Assembly (NCBI GenBank): GCA_903845935.1
Contig: CAIMZI010000037.1
Span: forward strand, 62,001-126,000
DNA: 64,000 bases
Source of the DNA: an uncultured beta proteobacterium
GTDB taxonomy: Bacteria > Pseudomonadota > Gammaproteobacteria > Burkholderiales > Burkholderiaceae_C
Direction: 5' to 3'
Positions 34,223-43,738 of the stretch are shown one piece after another; positions within the stretch are counted from its first letter, which is position 1, and every line of letters begins with the position of its first letter. The position numbers were made by a program, and so were the translations under genes. The notes under the pieces are model-generated. The model had not been told where the DNA came from. It saw only the letters and a list, made by a program, of their open reading frames with translations, and did not search any database.

Positions 34223-36277
34223 TCAATAGCGGGCGTCGGCAGGCTTCTTGTCTTTGGGCCAATCCTTTGCCTTATCCGGGAAGTCCGGGCGCGGCATGTG
34301 CGAGAAATATTCCGCAACGTCAACGGCCTTCTGGTCGGACAGGCCGCCCTGCCCTAACGGAAATTTCGCGTTCAAGCCAATTGGCATGTTCTGTTTGACG
34401 AATGCCGCTGCGGTAAACGTCCTGGCAAGTCCTGCGCCGATATTGAAAGACTGCTCACCCCACAGCGGCGGATAAACCATATTTCCCGCCGCCGATTTCA
34501 GGCCCTCGCCATCCTTGCCATGGCAGAGTGCGCACTGCTCGCCGTAAATGCGCTTGCCGTTTTCGGTGTTAGGGACCAGGGTGGTGTCCATCTTGCCAAC
34601 GCCTCGCCCTGCCACTTTGTCGCCGGGCTTGGTCTCACCCTTCATCCATTCTAAATAGGCCTCCATGGCTTTCATATCCGGCGCGTCGACAGGCAGGGGC
34701 TTGCCGTTCATGGAGCGTTTGAAGCAGCCGTTGATGCGATCGGCAAGGCTGATGATTCGGCCGGAGCGCGGCACGTAGCTGGGGAAAAACGCGGACACAC
34801 CCACAAAAGGTGAACCGTTGGCTACGGTGCCCGCATTCAGGTGGCAACTGGTGCAGTTGAGATCGCCGCCCACATGGTCCGGCAGCAGTGCCTTGGTTTC
34901 TAGATGCAGGCGCATGCCCCGTACCAGCTGCTCCGCATTGGGACGGTCCAGCATGTTGGCCAGGCGGGGCGTATCAAAGCCGGCGTGGGGTGCGACCTTC
35001 GGACTGAGACTTTCGCGCATTTTCTTGACATCGGACGTACTGATTTCCGGGGCGGTCTTGCTGCCCCAGCTTGCACGCACGAAGTTCAGGATTTCGCCAA
35101 GCTCATTGTCGGACAGCTGCGCAAACGAGGGCATGTTCATGACCCTGGGGTGGCTCGCCGTCTGCGCGGTCCTGGCGCCGGTGAGCACCACATGCAGCAG
35201 GGTTGCCGGGTCGTCGGCCAAAATCGCCGGGTTCTGTGCCATGGGCGGAAAGATGTCGGCAACGCCGGTTCCGTCCAGGCGGTGGCAGTCCACGCAGAAT
35301 TGCACATAGCCAAGTCCCCCGCGGGACTTGTACAAGGCCTCCGGCAGCTTGGCGGCCATGGATGCAATCGGCGCAGCCGAGGCGCGGGGCTTGCCACCGT
35401 CTGCAGCAGGCAGGGCTTTCAGATAGACGGCCACGGCACGCAGGTCGTCATCCGTGAAGTGCTGGGTGCTGTGCTGAATGACTTCCGTCATATTGCCCGA
35501 CACGGTGGCGAAACGGTTGCGCCCGGTCCTGAGCAACTGCACGGTATCGTCCACGGTCCACAAGTCGCGCAGGCTCAAGGCGCGCCAGTTCTCCACGGTT
35601 TCTCCCGCAAGGTATTGCATGCCAGAACTGCTGGCCTCGCTCATGGCTTTTTCCTGGAAGGCAAGGCCACGGGGCGTATGGCAGGAGCCGCAATGGCCGA
35701 GCCCCTGAACCAGATAGGCGCCACGGTTCCAGCTGTCCCCCTGGCTCGCATCGGGTGCAAACAAGGTGTTGTCGAGAAAGGCGTAGTTCCACAGGGCAAG
35801 GCCCCATCGCATGCTGAACGGCCAGTGCATATCCGACGGCTTGTTGGCGCGTGCGACCGGCGCCACGCCCTGCTGCAGAAAGGCGAAAAGGGAGCGCATG
35901 TCGGCTTCGGCCATGCGGCTGTAGGAAGGATACGGCATGGCGGGATACAGCTGGTGCCTGTCGGCCGCGACGCCCTTGCGCATGGCGCGGTCAAACTGCG
36001 CGAAGCTGTAGCTGCCTATGCCCGTATTTTTGTCGGGAGTGATGTTGGTGGAGTAGATTTTCCCGAACGGCGTCAGCAGCTCCCGCCCGCCTGCCAGAGG
36101 TGCACCGTCTGCCGCGGAGTGGCAGGCCACACAATCTCCCAGTTGCGCAACATATGCACCGGCCTTCACCTGCGCCGCTGCCGCCGAAGGTAACTCGGTC
36201 GCGGCATAGCTGCCCTGCGCGCTGATAGCGAAGACCAGGCTGGCGATGGCCCAGGCCAGGCGGAGCTCGAATTTCAT
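34223..36277 (-). CDS. Pentaheme cytochrome c: triheme Adh-type module fused to a TsdA-type module
   Basis: The 684-residue protein has a signal peptide (1-25) and five CxxCH sites: 49-53, 196-200, 328-332, 475-479 and 582-586. The first three and their spacing match the triheme cytochrome subunits of membrane alcohol and gluconate dehydrogenases. From about residue 435 it is a second TsdA: CTSCH, then Cys518 in NGCFKRSMNG exactly 39 residues after His479, CALCHG and QNMPIG. The fusion would let electrons from a thiosulfate/tetrathionate site pass through an Adh-type cytochrome chain to a quinone or oxidase. No matching large dehydrogenase subunit is nearby. The stop is 83 bases before the second tsdA-like gene. 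Confidence 0.88.
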   Translation of the reverse strand: MKFELRLAWAIASLVFAISAQGSYAATELPSAAAAQVKAGAYVAQLGDCVACHSAADGAPLAGGRELLTPFGKIYSTNITPDKNTGIGSYSFAQFDRAMRKGVAADRHQLYPAMPYPSYSRMAEADMRSLFAFLQQGVAPVARANKPSDMHWPFSMRWGLALWNYAFLDNTLFAPDASQGDSWNRGAYLVQGLGHCGSCHTPRGLAFQEKAMSEASSSGMQYLAGETVENWRALSLRDLWTVDDTVQLLRTGRNRFATVSGNMTEVIQHSTQHFTDDDLRAVAVYLKALPAADGGKPRASAAPIASMAAKLPEALYKSRGGLGYVQFCVDCHRLDGTGVADIFPPMAQNPAILADDPATLLHVVLTGARTAQTASHPRVMNMPSFAQLSDNELGEILNFVRASWGSKTAPEISTSDVKKMRESLSPKVAPHAGFDTPRLANMLDRPNAEQLVRGMRLHLETKALLPDHVGGDLNCTSCHLNAGTVANGSPFVGVSAFFPSYVPRSGRIISLADRINGCFKRSMNGKPLPVDAPDMKAMEAYLEWMKGETKPGDKVAGRGVGKMDTTLVPNTENGKRIYGEQCALCHGKDGEGLKSAAGNMVYPPLWGEQSFNIGAGLARTFTAAAFVKQNMPIGLNAKFPLGQGGLSDQKAVDVAEYFSHMPRPDFPDKAKDWPKDKKPADARY

Positions 36278-36347
36278 AGGGGATTCCTGATTACGAATGG
36301 ACTGATCCGAGTATCAGGAAACCAGACCCTTTCGCCTATCAGGTAAT

Positions 36348-36380
36348 CGGACTAGGCGCGTAGTCGAAACCGACTAGTCG
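36348..36380. promoter_or_regulatory. TAGTC/GACTA cluster before the pentaheme gene
   Basis: GACTA (36350-36354) and TAGTC (36361-36365) form a dyad; TAGTCG (36361-36366) also pairs with CGACTA across four bases; and CGACTAGTCG (36371-36380) is a perfect palindrome overlapping the end of the regulator gene. The 96-bp gap leads to the pentaheme gene, so this is a candidate site for the adjacent FixJ/NarL-type regulator. Confidence 0.45.
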
Positions 36381-37009
36381 AGTCCGCTGGGATTGGCGCG
36401 CAGTATCAGGCGCGCGAAATCCGCGGCGCCACCGGCACCGGTCTTGTCCATGATGTGCTGACGGTGCACATGCACGGTGTTTTCGCTGATGGCTAACTCG
36501 CGCCCGACTTCCTTGTTGGACAGGCCCAGTGCCAGCCAACGCGCCACCTCCAGCTCCCTGGCCGAAAGTTGGTCCAGCGTCTGCTGTGCACACTGGCTGC
36601 GCAGGCTGGCGTTGTGGCGCTCCAGGCTGAGCCGAACCGCCCGCTCCACGGTGTCGAGAAAATGCTGCTCCCGAAACGGCTTTTGCAGGAAATCAATGGC
36701 GCCGTCCTTCATGGCCTGGACCGCCAGATCCACGTCGCCATGCCCTGTCATGAAGATCACGGGATAGGCCGAACCGGCCTCCTGAAGGCGCCGCTGCAGC
36801 TCCAGCCCGCTGATGCGCAGCATGCGAACGTCCAGCACGATGCATCCCCCCCCTGAGGGAAAGGCCGGTGCGGCCAACAAAAAGTCTTCGGCAGAGGCAT
36901 GGCCCACACATTGCCAGCCAGAGGATTCGAGCAGGAACAGCAGTGAACGCCGAAACGGGGCTTCGTCGTCGACCACATGCACGACGGAAATGGAAACATC
37001 GATGGTCAT
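36374..37009 (-). CDS. Response regulator of the FixJ/NarL class (TtrR-like)
   Basis: This 211-residue protein has a receiver domain (VVHVVDDEAPFRRSL, phosphoacceptor in IVLDVRM, FMTGHGDVDLAVQAMK and FLQKPF) and a LuxR-type HTH (LSARELEVARWLALGLSNKEV to ENTVHVHRQHIMDK). The receiver motifs are intact. It starts at ATG 37009, which overlaps the sensor kinase stop by the ATGA arrangement, so the two are translationally coupled. TtrR, NarL and FixJ share this layout; TtrR is preferred because of its partner. Confidence 0.9.
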   Translation of the reverse strand: MTIDVSISVVHVVDDEAPFRRSLLFLLESSGWQCVGHASAEDFLLAAPAFPSGGGCIVLDVRMLRISGLELQRRLQEAGSAYPVIFMTGHGDVDLAVQAMKDGAIDFLQKPFREQHFLDTVERAVRLSLERHNASLRSQCAQQTLDQLSARELEVARWLALGLSNKEVGRELAISENTVHVHRQHIMDKTGAGGAADFARLILRANPSGLD

Positions 37010-38808
37010 TCTGTTGCTGGCTGTGATGCCGGGTGCGAGTGGCATGGCAAAAAGAAACGGAACTCCATGCCAGCGCCCAGTGACGCTGCTTGCGCCTGCA
37101 GTTGCCCGCCGTGGGATTCCACAATGGTTTTGCAGATGGACAAGCCAAGGCCCAGGCCTTGGGGTTTGGTGGTGAAGAAAGCTTCGAACAGGTGCTCCTG
37201 CTGCTCAGTTGTCAGACCGGGCCCGTGGTCGCGCACCGTCACGCAGCAAAGGTCTGCTTCAGTATCCAGGCCCACCTCGATGGGCCAGGCTTCGCCTGCC
37301 GCTTGTTGCGCGTCCCAGGCATTTTTGAACAGGTTGAGCAGCACCTGCTGAACCTGCAGCGTGTCGATCAGCACAGTGCGCCGCGCGCCAAGACGGTCGT
37401 GAATCACAAATGCAGGGGCTTGCGATAGCATGCTTCCCATCAGTCCAATGGCCTCGCGCACCACATCGGCCATGTCCCGCGCCGAGCGCTCCTGCGCGCG
37501 CTTACGGGCAAAACCCCGTATGCCATTCAGAATTCCCGCCGCGCGTTCCGCCTCACTGGCAATTTCAGCCGCAGCCTGTCCCAGAGCCTCGGCTGATAGG
37601 CTGCCCCGCTCCTGCCTGCGCAGCAGGCTGCGCGCATAGTTGGCAATGGCTGCCAGCGGCTGGTTCAGTTCATGCGCCAGCCGGCCGGCCAGCTCCCCCA
37701 GGATGGAGAGCCGGGACAGATGCTCCATTTGCTGCTGGCTGTTGCGCATGCGCATCTCCAGCTCACGGCGCTCGGCCAGCGCCGCGCGCAGCTCGCGCGT
37801 GCGGCGCTGGACCAGGTGCTCCACATGCACGGTGTAGACGGCCCATAGCAGCAATAGCGCAATGCTTGCGGCCAGCCAAGGCCAGATCCTTTGCACGATG
37901 GAACGCCAGCCCGATTCTCGCAGGAAGGCATAGGGGCCGATCTGCAGCCGCCTGAGCAGTTCATGAACCGGACGGTAGTCGGCGGGAACCGACCAGCCAG
38001 GCTCGCCGTCGCCCGCCGGAAGGGTAAGCAGTGCAAGCAACACCTGGCGTGACAGGTCAGGAGGCGTGGCACTGGCTGCAGCGAAGGCCCAGCCCGGGTA
38101 CAGGCGGGAGCTAACGCGGCAGCCGCCTGGTGTTGCGGGGCGCGGGGCCAGCACCCGCAACACACCCTGCGCTAGGGTGCCGTCGGATAGCATGCGCTCG
38201 AGCAGGCAGGCCCGGATCACGCCGGCGTCGGCGCGCCCCTGAAGCACGGCTTCGATCACCGTCGTCATGGGGAAACCGGTGAACTGCATTCGGGGCTCGC
38301 CCGACTCGGGATTCATTCCCGCAGCCTGCAGCTCTCCCCCTATGACCTGGTAGCCGCCAAACGCGTCCGGCGAAACAGCCGCCATGCGCTGATGGCGCAG
38401 GTCCTCCAGGTTTTGCAGCTCACGGCGAGCCTCCCGCACCACGATGGCCGAACCGACCACCTGCGCAGGGTCGTGACGCTGGTCAGATAGCTGCGTGGCG
38501 ATGCGCGATATACCGCGCTCCTCCAGCATGACGTAATGACCGGGATTGGTGATAACAAAGTCCAGCCCATGTTCGTCAAGCGCCTGCGACATGCCAGCGA
38601 GGTCGAAATGCCGCACCAGCACCTTGTGGCCTGGCAGCTTCTCTTGCAGTTGCTGCACGAAGGGGGTCCATTGGGTGCCGGCCTCATCGGAACCCAGCCA
38701 GGCCAGCACACCAATCCGGACGTCGCCTGCCCGAACCTGCGAAACCAGTGCAAATGCCAGAACCAGAAAGGTACAGCAACTCAGAACGGCGCGAAGGATG
38801 GTTTGCAC
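37006..38808 (-). CDS. TtrS-like sensor histidine kinase with PhnD-type periplasmic domain
   Basis: This 600-residue protein has a signal anchor (about 1-27), a PhnD/TtrS-type substrate-binding domain (about 30-275; RIGVLAWLGSDEAGTQWTPF, DFVITNPGHYVMLEE, DAGVIRACLLERM), a membrane helix (about 310-335), a HisKA domain with HELNQPLAAIANYARSLL and a HATPase domain with LLNLFKNAWDAQQAAG and HGPGLT. Sensors of this type detect tetrathionate in TtrS; the ligand here is inferred. The start is GTG 38808 with no obvious ribosome-binding site. The 168 bases before it hold no feature I can name. Confidence 0.88.
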   Translation of the reverse strand: MQTILRAVLSCCTFLVLAFALVSQVRAGDVRIGVLAWLGSDEAGTQWTPFVQQLQEKLPGHKVLVRHFDLAGMSQALDEHGLDFVITNPGHYVMLEERGISRIATQLSDQRHDPAQVVGSAIVVREARRELQNLEDLRHQRMAAVSPDAFGGYQVIGGELQAAGMNPESGEPRMQFTGFPMTTVIEAVLQGRADAGVIRACLLERMLSDGTLAQGVLRVLAPRPATPGGCRVSSRLYPGWAFAAASATPPDLSRQVLLALLTLPAGDGEPGWSVPADYRPVHELLRRLQIGPYAFLRESGWRSIVQRIWPWLAASIALLLLWAVYTVHVEHLVQRRTRELRAALAERRELEMRMRNSQQQMEHLSRLSILGELAGRLAHELNQPLAAIANYARSLLRRQERGSLSAEALGQAAAEIASEAERAAGILNGIRGFARKRAQERSARDMADVVREAIGLMGSMLSQAPAFVIHDRLGARRTVLIDTLQVQQVLLNLFKNAWDAQQAAGEAWPIEVGLDTEADLCCVTVRDHGPGLTTEQQEHLFEAFFTTKPQGLGLGLSICKTIVESHGGQLQAQAASLGAGMEFRFFLPCHSHPASQPATE

Positions 38809-38976
38809 CTGAGGGATGGTAACAAGAACGATCGCTCATTCCACGGATATACGGTGACCGATACAGTTGGTAGTATTGGCCTGTGGGTTGCGGAGTGAAC
38901 GCGATTTAACGACTCTGAAGCAGTCGGAAATCTTTTACGCGCGCCACGGATTGATAACCGCAGCTGCAGTTCGTCC

Positions 38977-39675
38977 CTAAGCCTGCAAACCAAAGCCGCC
39001 GGCAAACACCTCGCGCAGGTAGCCCACAAACGCGGTGACCGCGAGCGGCACGGGCCGTATGGAATAGATGGTTTCGGCAAAGGCGCCTACCGACTTCCAT
39101 TGCGGCAGCACCTGCGCTAGCTTGCCCTGGCGCAGGCTACTCTGTGCCGTGAAGTCCAGCAGTAGGGCGATGCCCAGGCCCGCCAGTGCGGCGTCGCGCA
39201 ATGCCTCGCTGTTGTTGGCGGACAGCGAGCCGGAGACGGGCACCTTCACCCTGGTCGACTGCGCGCTCAGCAGCTCAAAGGTCCAGGCCAGCGCATTCTG
39301 CGTGCGACGGTAGTGCAGGCAATTTTGCGTGACCAGGTTTGCCGGTATGGCCGGTACGCCGCGCCGGCGCAGGTAGCTGCGTGTGGCGACCAGCACCGAG
39401 CGGGTGCTGCAAAGGGTCCATGCCACATGCGTGTCCGGGGGCGCTGCTGTGTGGCGAATGGCCAGGTCAAAGCCTTCGGTGCCCATGGAGCTGAGGCGGT
39501 CTGACATGTCCAGCTCCAGCCGCACCTCGCTGTACAGGCGCAAAAAATCGGCCAGTCGGGGCACCAGTTCAGTTCGGCAATGTGCTGGCTCATTGCCGCC
39601 TTGCTCATACCTAGACGGCGACCGCTGCGGTGTAGCTGACCTGCGGCGCCAGTACTGTGAGTCCATGCAGATGGT
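38977..39675 (-). pseudogene. Decayed LysR-family regulator, copy B of the direct repeat
   Basis: The minus strand has an HTH-like remnant in broken frames (SYTAAVA, then [16 protein letters not shown]) joined directly to the effector domain ([20 protein letters not shown], later DAALAGLGIALLLDFTAQ and PLAVTAFVGYL) and a stop at 38977. About 60-70 residues of the linker and the start of the effector domain are missing, and a frame shift lies at the junction. It once diverged from the mmsA gene. Its last 190 bases recur at 30956-31150 in the same orientation. Confidence 0.82.
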
Positions 39676-39708
39676 TCCAGGGTTTTTTAATTTTTGCTCA
39701 ATCATGGG

Positions 39709-39736
39709 TTTATTGTTCACCAATTGGAACAATAAA
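39709..39736. promoter_or_regulatory. Dyad in front of mmsA
   Basis: TTTATTGTTC (39709-39718) and GAACAATAAA (39727-39736) form a perfect 10-bp inverted repeat with an 8-bp spacer, 106 bases before mmsA. It lies where the dead LysR regulator would have diverged, so it may be its old operator, or a target of a different regulator. Confidence 0.55.
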
Positions 39737-39841
39737 TTCAGCGCTGTGGTCTTGTTGGTTCAAGCTGCGCGTCATAGACTCTTAATCCAAGCAAAACCTC
39801 AGCGGGTTTTGCCGCCCGCCTTATTCCAACAGAGACGCGAA

Positions 39842-41361
<1,520 letters not shown>

Positions 41362-41365
<4 letters not shown>

Positions 41366-41772
41366 ACGACAAGCCAACCCTCCCCGACTGGGACCTGTAT
41401 CACGCGTTGCGCGAGCAGTGGACGCATGAGGACAACCTGGTCAACCACCGGCTGATGTGGCTGATCTTGTCGCAGGGTCTGCTGTTTACGGCCTACGGCA
41501 CGCTGACCATCGACAAGCACCGCTGGCTGGTTTACGGCTTTCCGGTGTTCGGCATGGCGGTGGCGCTGGTGATAGGGGTCAGCATTTATGCTGCGCTGGA
41601 CGCATCCGGCGCCATCGAGGCGGCTTATGAAAAAGCCGGACTGGATCGGCTCTGTCACCTGACGCCGCAGAGCATCACAGCGCACCGCGGCAACTGGGCC
41701 GCCAAGTCCCTACCTTTTGTTTTTGGCACACTGTGGCTGCTGGCCGCAACCGGGTTTATTCAGTCGAACTGA
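41362..41772 (+). CDS. Small membrane protein of unknown function
   Basis: This 136-residue protein has two to three hydrophobic segments ([18 protein letters not shown] near 31-48, then [20 protein letters not shown], and one near the end) separated by a charged loop. The start is GTG 41362, overlapping the mmsA stop by four bases, so the genes are translationally coupled. No domain is recognised. Its link to the aldehyde dehydrogenase is only positional. Confidence 0.7.
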
Positions 41773-41781
41773 CCCGGTTCT

Positions 41782-42162
41782 TTAGTCGAAGGAAGGTGCC
41801 TCGCGCGTGGCCACAGGCTTAGCCGCAGCCATCCAGGCATCAAAACCACCGGCAAGGTTTTGCACATTCAGGTAGCCCATGTCCTGCAGAGCGGCACCGG
41901 CCAAGGCGGCGCGGCCGCTGGTCTTGCAGTACAGCACGATCTTGATGTCGCGCGCCTGCAAGCTCGGCATGGCGCTGAAGCGGAACTCCAGCATGCCGCG
42001 CGAGATGTGCACGGCGCCGGGCAGGTGGCCAGCGGCAAATTCATCCGCCTCGCGCACATCCACCAGCACATCGGCTGCGCGTATGGCCTGCTCGGCATCG
42101 GCGACAGGTACTTCCAAAACGCGCTTCTTGGCGGCGGCAACCAGATCGTGTGCGGTCTTCAT
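41782..42162 (-). CDS. Rhodanese-like sulfurtransferase
   Basis: This 126-residue protein has a single rhodanese domain with VLVDVREADEFAAGHLPGAVHI and the active-site loop LYCKTSGRAALAG, where the catalytic Cys lies in CKTSGR. It transfers sulfane sulfur, for example from thiosulfate or persulfides. It lies 8 bases after the AhpD-like gene on the same strand, and the pair is preceded by a strong palindrome at 42563-42580. ATG 42162 is used because upstream translation carries no conserved sequence. Confidence 0.88.
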   Translation of the reverse strand: MKTAHDLVAAAKKRVLEVPVADAEQAIRAADVLVDVREADEFAAGHLPGAVHISRGMLEFRFSAMPSLQARDIKIVLYCKTSGRAALAGAALQDMGYLNVQNLAGGFDAWMAAAKPVATREAPSFD

Positions 42163-42170
42163 GGCATTCC

Positions 42171-42527
42171 TCAAACAGTTGCGGGCGTGGACATGGCGTC
42201 GAAGGCGGCTATGGCTTCTGCTGTATACATCAGGGCCGGGCCGCCACCCATGTAGACACACACGGCCAGCATTTCTTCCAGCTCCTGCTTGCTGCAACCC
42301 AGCTTGATCAGTGCCTTGACGTGAAAGCCGATGCAGCCGGAGCAGTGCTGGGTAATGCCTATGGCCAGGGCCATCAGCTCTTTGTGCTTGGCGCTGACTG
42401 CCCCCTCGGCCATGGCGGCACGCGCTAACTGGCCAAAGGCCTGCATGGCGTCGGGCTGGGCCTTGCGCAAAGGTGCCAGGTGGGCATTGATGTTCTGGAT
42501 CAGGCCGGTGTGGTCAAAGGTGCTCAT
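42171..42527 (-). CDS. AhpD/carboxymuconolactone decarboxylase-family protein
   Basis: This 118-residue protein has the AhpD-like core with a CxxC pair in ITQHCSGCIGFHVKALIKLG, and the family pattern AMAEGAVSAKHKELMALA. Members reduce peroxides or decarboxylate gamma-carboxymuconolactone; the CxxC and size favour an AhpD-type redox role. It is upstream of the rhodanese gene, probably in one transcript started near 42560. Confidence 0.85.
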   Translation of the reverse strand: MSTFDHTGLIQNINAHLAPLRKAQPDAMQAFGQLARAAMAEGAVSAKHKELMALAIGITQHCSGCIGFHVKALIKLGCSKQELEEMLAVCVYMGGGPALMYTAEAIAAFDAMSTPATV

Positions 42528-42562
42528 GGGGGCTCACAGTGTTGAAGGAATGGATGGTATTG

Positions 42563-42580
42563 TATACCCCATGGGGTATA
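42563..42580. promoter_or_regulatory. Perfect 18-bp palindrome, CsoR/CstR-like operator
   Basis: TATACCCCATGGGGTATA is a perfect palindrome between the AhpD-like gene (minus) and the lipoprotein gene (plus). The TACCCC/GGGGTA halves with a short centre are the type bound by CsoR-family repressors, including the persulfide sensor CstR that controls rhodanese genes. No regulator of that family is encoded in the window. Confidence 0.6.
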
Positions 42581-42634
42581 AAGTCAACTTTTGTGAACTG
42601 GACAGAATACGACAAGTGCAGATAGACTGGACGT

Positions 42635-43210
42635 GTGAAGGAAAACCTGAACCACAAACTTTGGCTGGCCGCGACGGTCTGCGGTCTATGTGCCTGCTCG
42701 GCCATGCTCCCGGATGCCAGGCAGGACGTGATCTCACCCTGGGCCGACTTTGATGGTGCCAAAAGCAGCTTCGACCAGATAATCCCGTTTCAGACGGACA
42801 TGGAGACGGTGCGCAAGCTGGGCTTCGACCCGTACAAGACTGCCAATATGCAGGTGCTGAACCAGGCACAGGTGGTCAGCGCCGTACTGCCATCTCCGCT
42901 GCAGGAGCGGTCCACCATTCCGCAAGGGATCAGAGACTGCATGCAGGTGCAGCAGGACTGCGTCGGTTACCTGATGGAGCCCGGTAAGATCGACCAGAAG
43001 CGTCTGGGAAACTTCCTGCTCGACTTTCTGAACTTCAAACGCAACACGCTGACCACCGGTTGGAAGTTCTCGGCGCTGATCGTCGTCATCGACAACAAGG
43101 TGGTCTACAAGCAGTGGACCGGCCAGCCAAAGATCGAATCCACCGACCTGCGCACCAACCCGCTGGGTCCGCTGCAAAGCATGGGCGAGACGCTCAAGGC
43201 CTTGCCCTGA
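42635..43210 (+). CDS. Predicted lipoprotein
   Basis: This 191-residue protein has a signal peptide with a lipobox (LCACS, cleavage before Cys21), followed by a soluble domain with TDMETVRKLGFDPYKTAN and a conserved-looking LDFLNFKRNTLTTGWKFSALIVVIDNKVV-type stretch split over two strands. The front resembles SmpA/OmlA-type lipoproteins, but not strongly enough to name. GTG 42635 is the only start that keeps the signal peptide. Function is unknown. Confidence 0.7.
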   Translation: MKENLNHKLWLAATVCGLCACSAMLPDARQDVISPWADFDGAKSSFDQIIPFQTDMETVRKLGFDPYKTANMQVLNQAQVVSAVLPSPLQERSTIPQGIRDCMQVQQDCVGYLMEPGKIDQKRLGNFLLDFLNFKRNTLTTGWKFSALIVVIDNKVVYKQWTGQPKIESTDLRTNPLGPLQSMGETLKALP

Positions 43211-43356
43211 AATCTTGCGATAGTGGGCGGCTTTCAAACAAGTTGCAGTTGAAAGTGCGGCGCTGAACAATCTGCAGTGCCGGTACCTATCCAAATAGCT
43301 AGCATGAAAAATAGACCGTACTGATGCGGCCTTATTTAGCAAAAGGATTGGTTACT

Positions 43357-43665
43357 ATGAAATCGTTACTCATCGCGGTGATTCTGGGGTCAGCGCTGCT
43401 CGGCGCTTGCGTGACGGCGCCGGCCCCTGGTACCCAGGAGGGGGCGACACCTCCGCGCTTGTCGATGCAAGACAAGATGGCAGTATGGGACAACGTGGGC
43501 AGCTTTGGACCGGTGCCTGCCGCACGCGCGGCTCTGGGCGCGCAAACCTGCTCCAAGCTAGACACCATGGAGGCCCATTTCATGGCCAGCGGTTACCACT
43601 CGCGCGCACAGGGCCTGGACGGCAAGACCCTGGCCGAAGGCGGCTTTTACTGCGTTCGCAAGTAA
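43357..43665 (+). CDS. Small predicted lipoprotein
   Basis: This 102-residue protein has a signal peptide ending in the lipobox LLGAC and a short Thr/Pro-rich linker. The soluble region carries MQDKMAVWDNVGSFGPVPAA and MEAHFMASGYHSRAQGLDG. ATG 43357 heads the signal peptide. I recognise no family. It converges on the AhpD-like gene at 43739, with a perfect 10-bp hairpin between them. Confidence 0.7.
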   Translation: MKSLLIAVILGSALLGACVTAPAPGTQEGATPPRLSMQDKMAVWDNVGSFGPVPAARAALGAQTCSKLDTMEAHFMASGYHSRAQGLDGKTLAEGGFYCVRK

Positions 43666-43708
43666 CGCGCCCTACCCGCTAGACGCCATGCGCTAGCTTG
43701 CAGGCAAG

Positions 43709-43734
43709 GGCGGAGATGTTCAAGCATCTCCGCC
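43709..43734. terminator. Hairpin between the small lipoprotein and AhpD-like genes
   Basis: GGCGGAGATG (43709-43718) pairs perfectly with CATCTCCGCC (43725-43734) across a 6-nt loop in the gap between two convergent genes. T tracts are short, so it may end transcription in both directions only partly. Confidence 0.65.
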
Positions 43735-43738
43735 TCCC

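Noticed and set aside
37006..38808. Phosphonate transporter binding protein PhnD
   Set aside because: The PhnD-like part is joined to a membrane helix and a complete histidine kinase, so it is a sensor, not a transporter part.
39383..39841. Upstream extension of the mmsA frame by 153 codons
   Set aside because: It runs through the dead LysR gene and the promoter dyad; MmsA proteins begin near ATG 39842.
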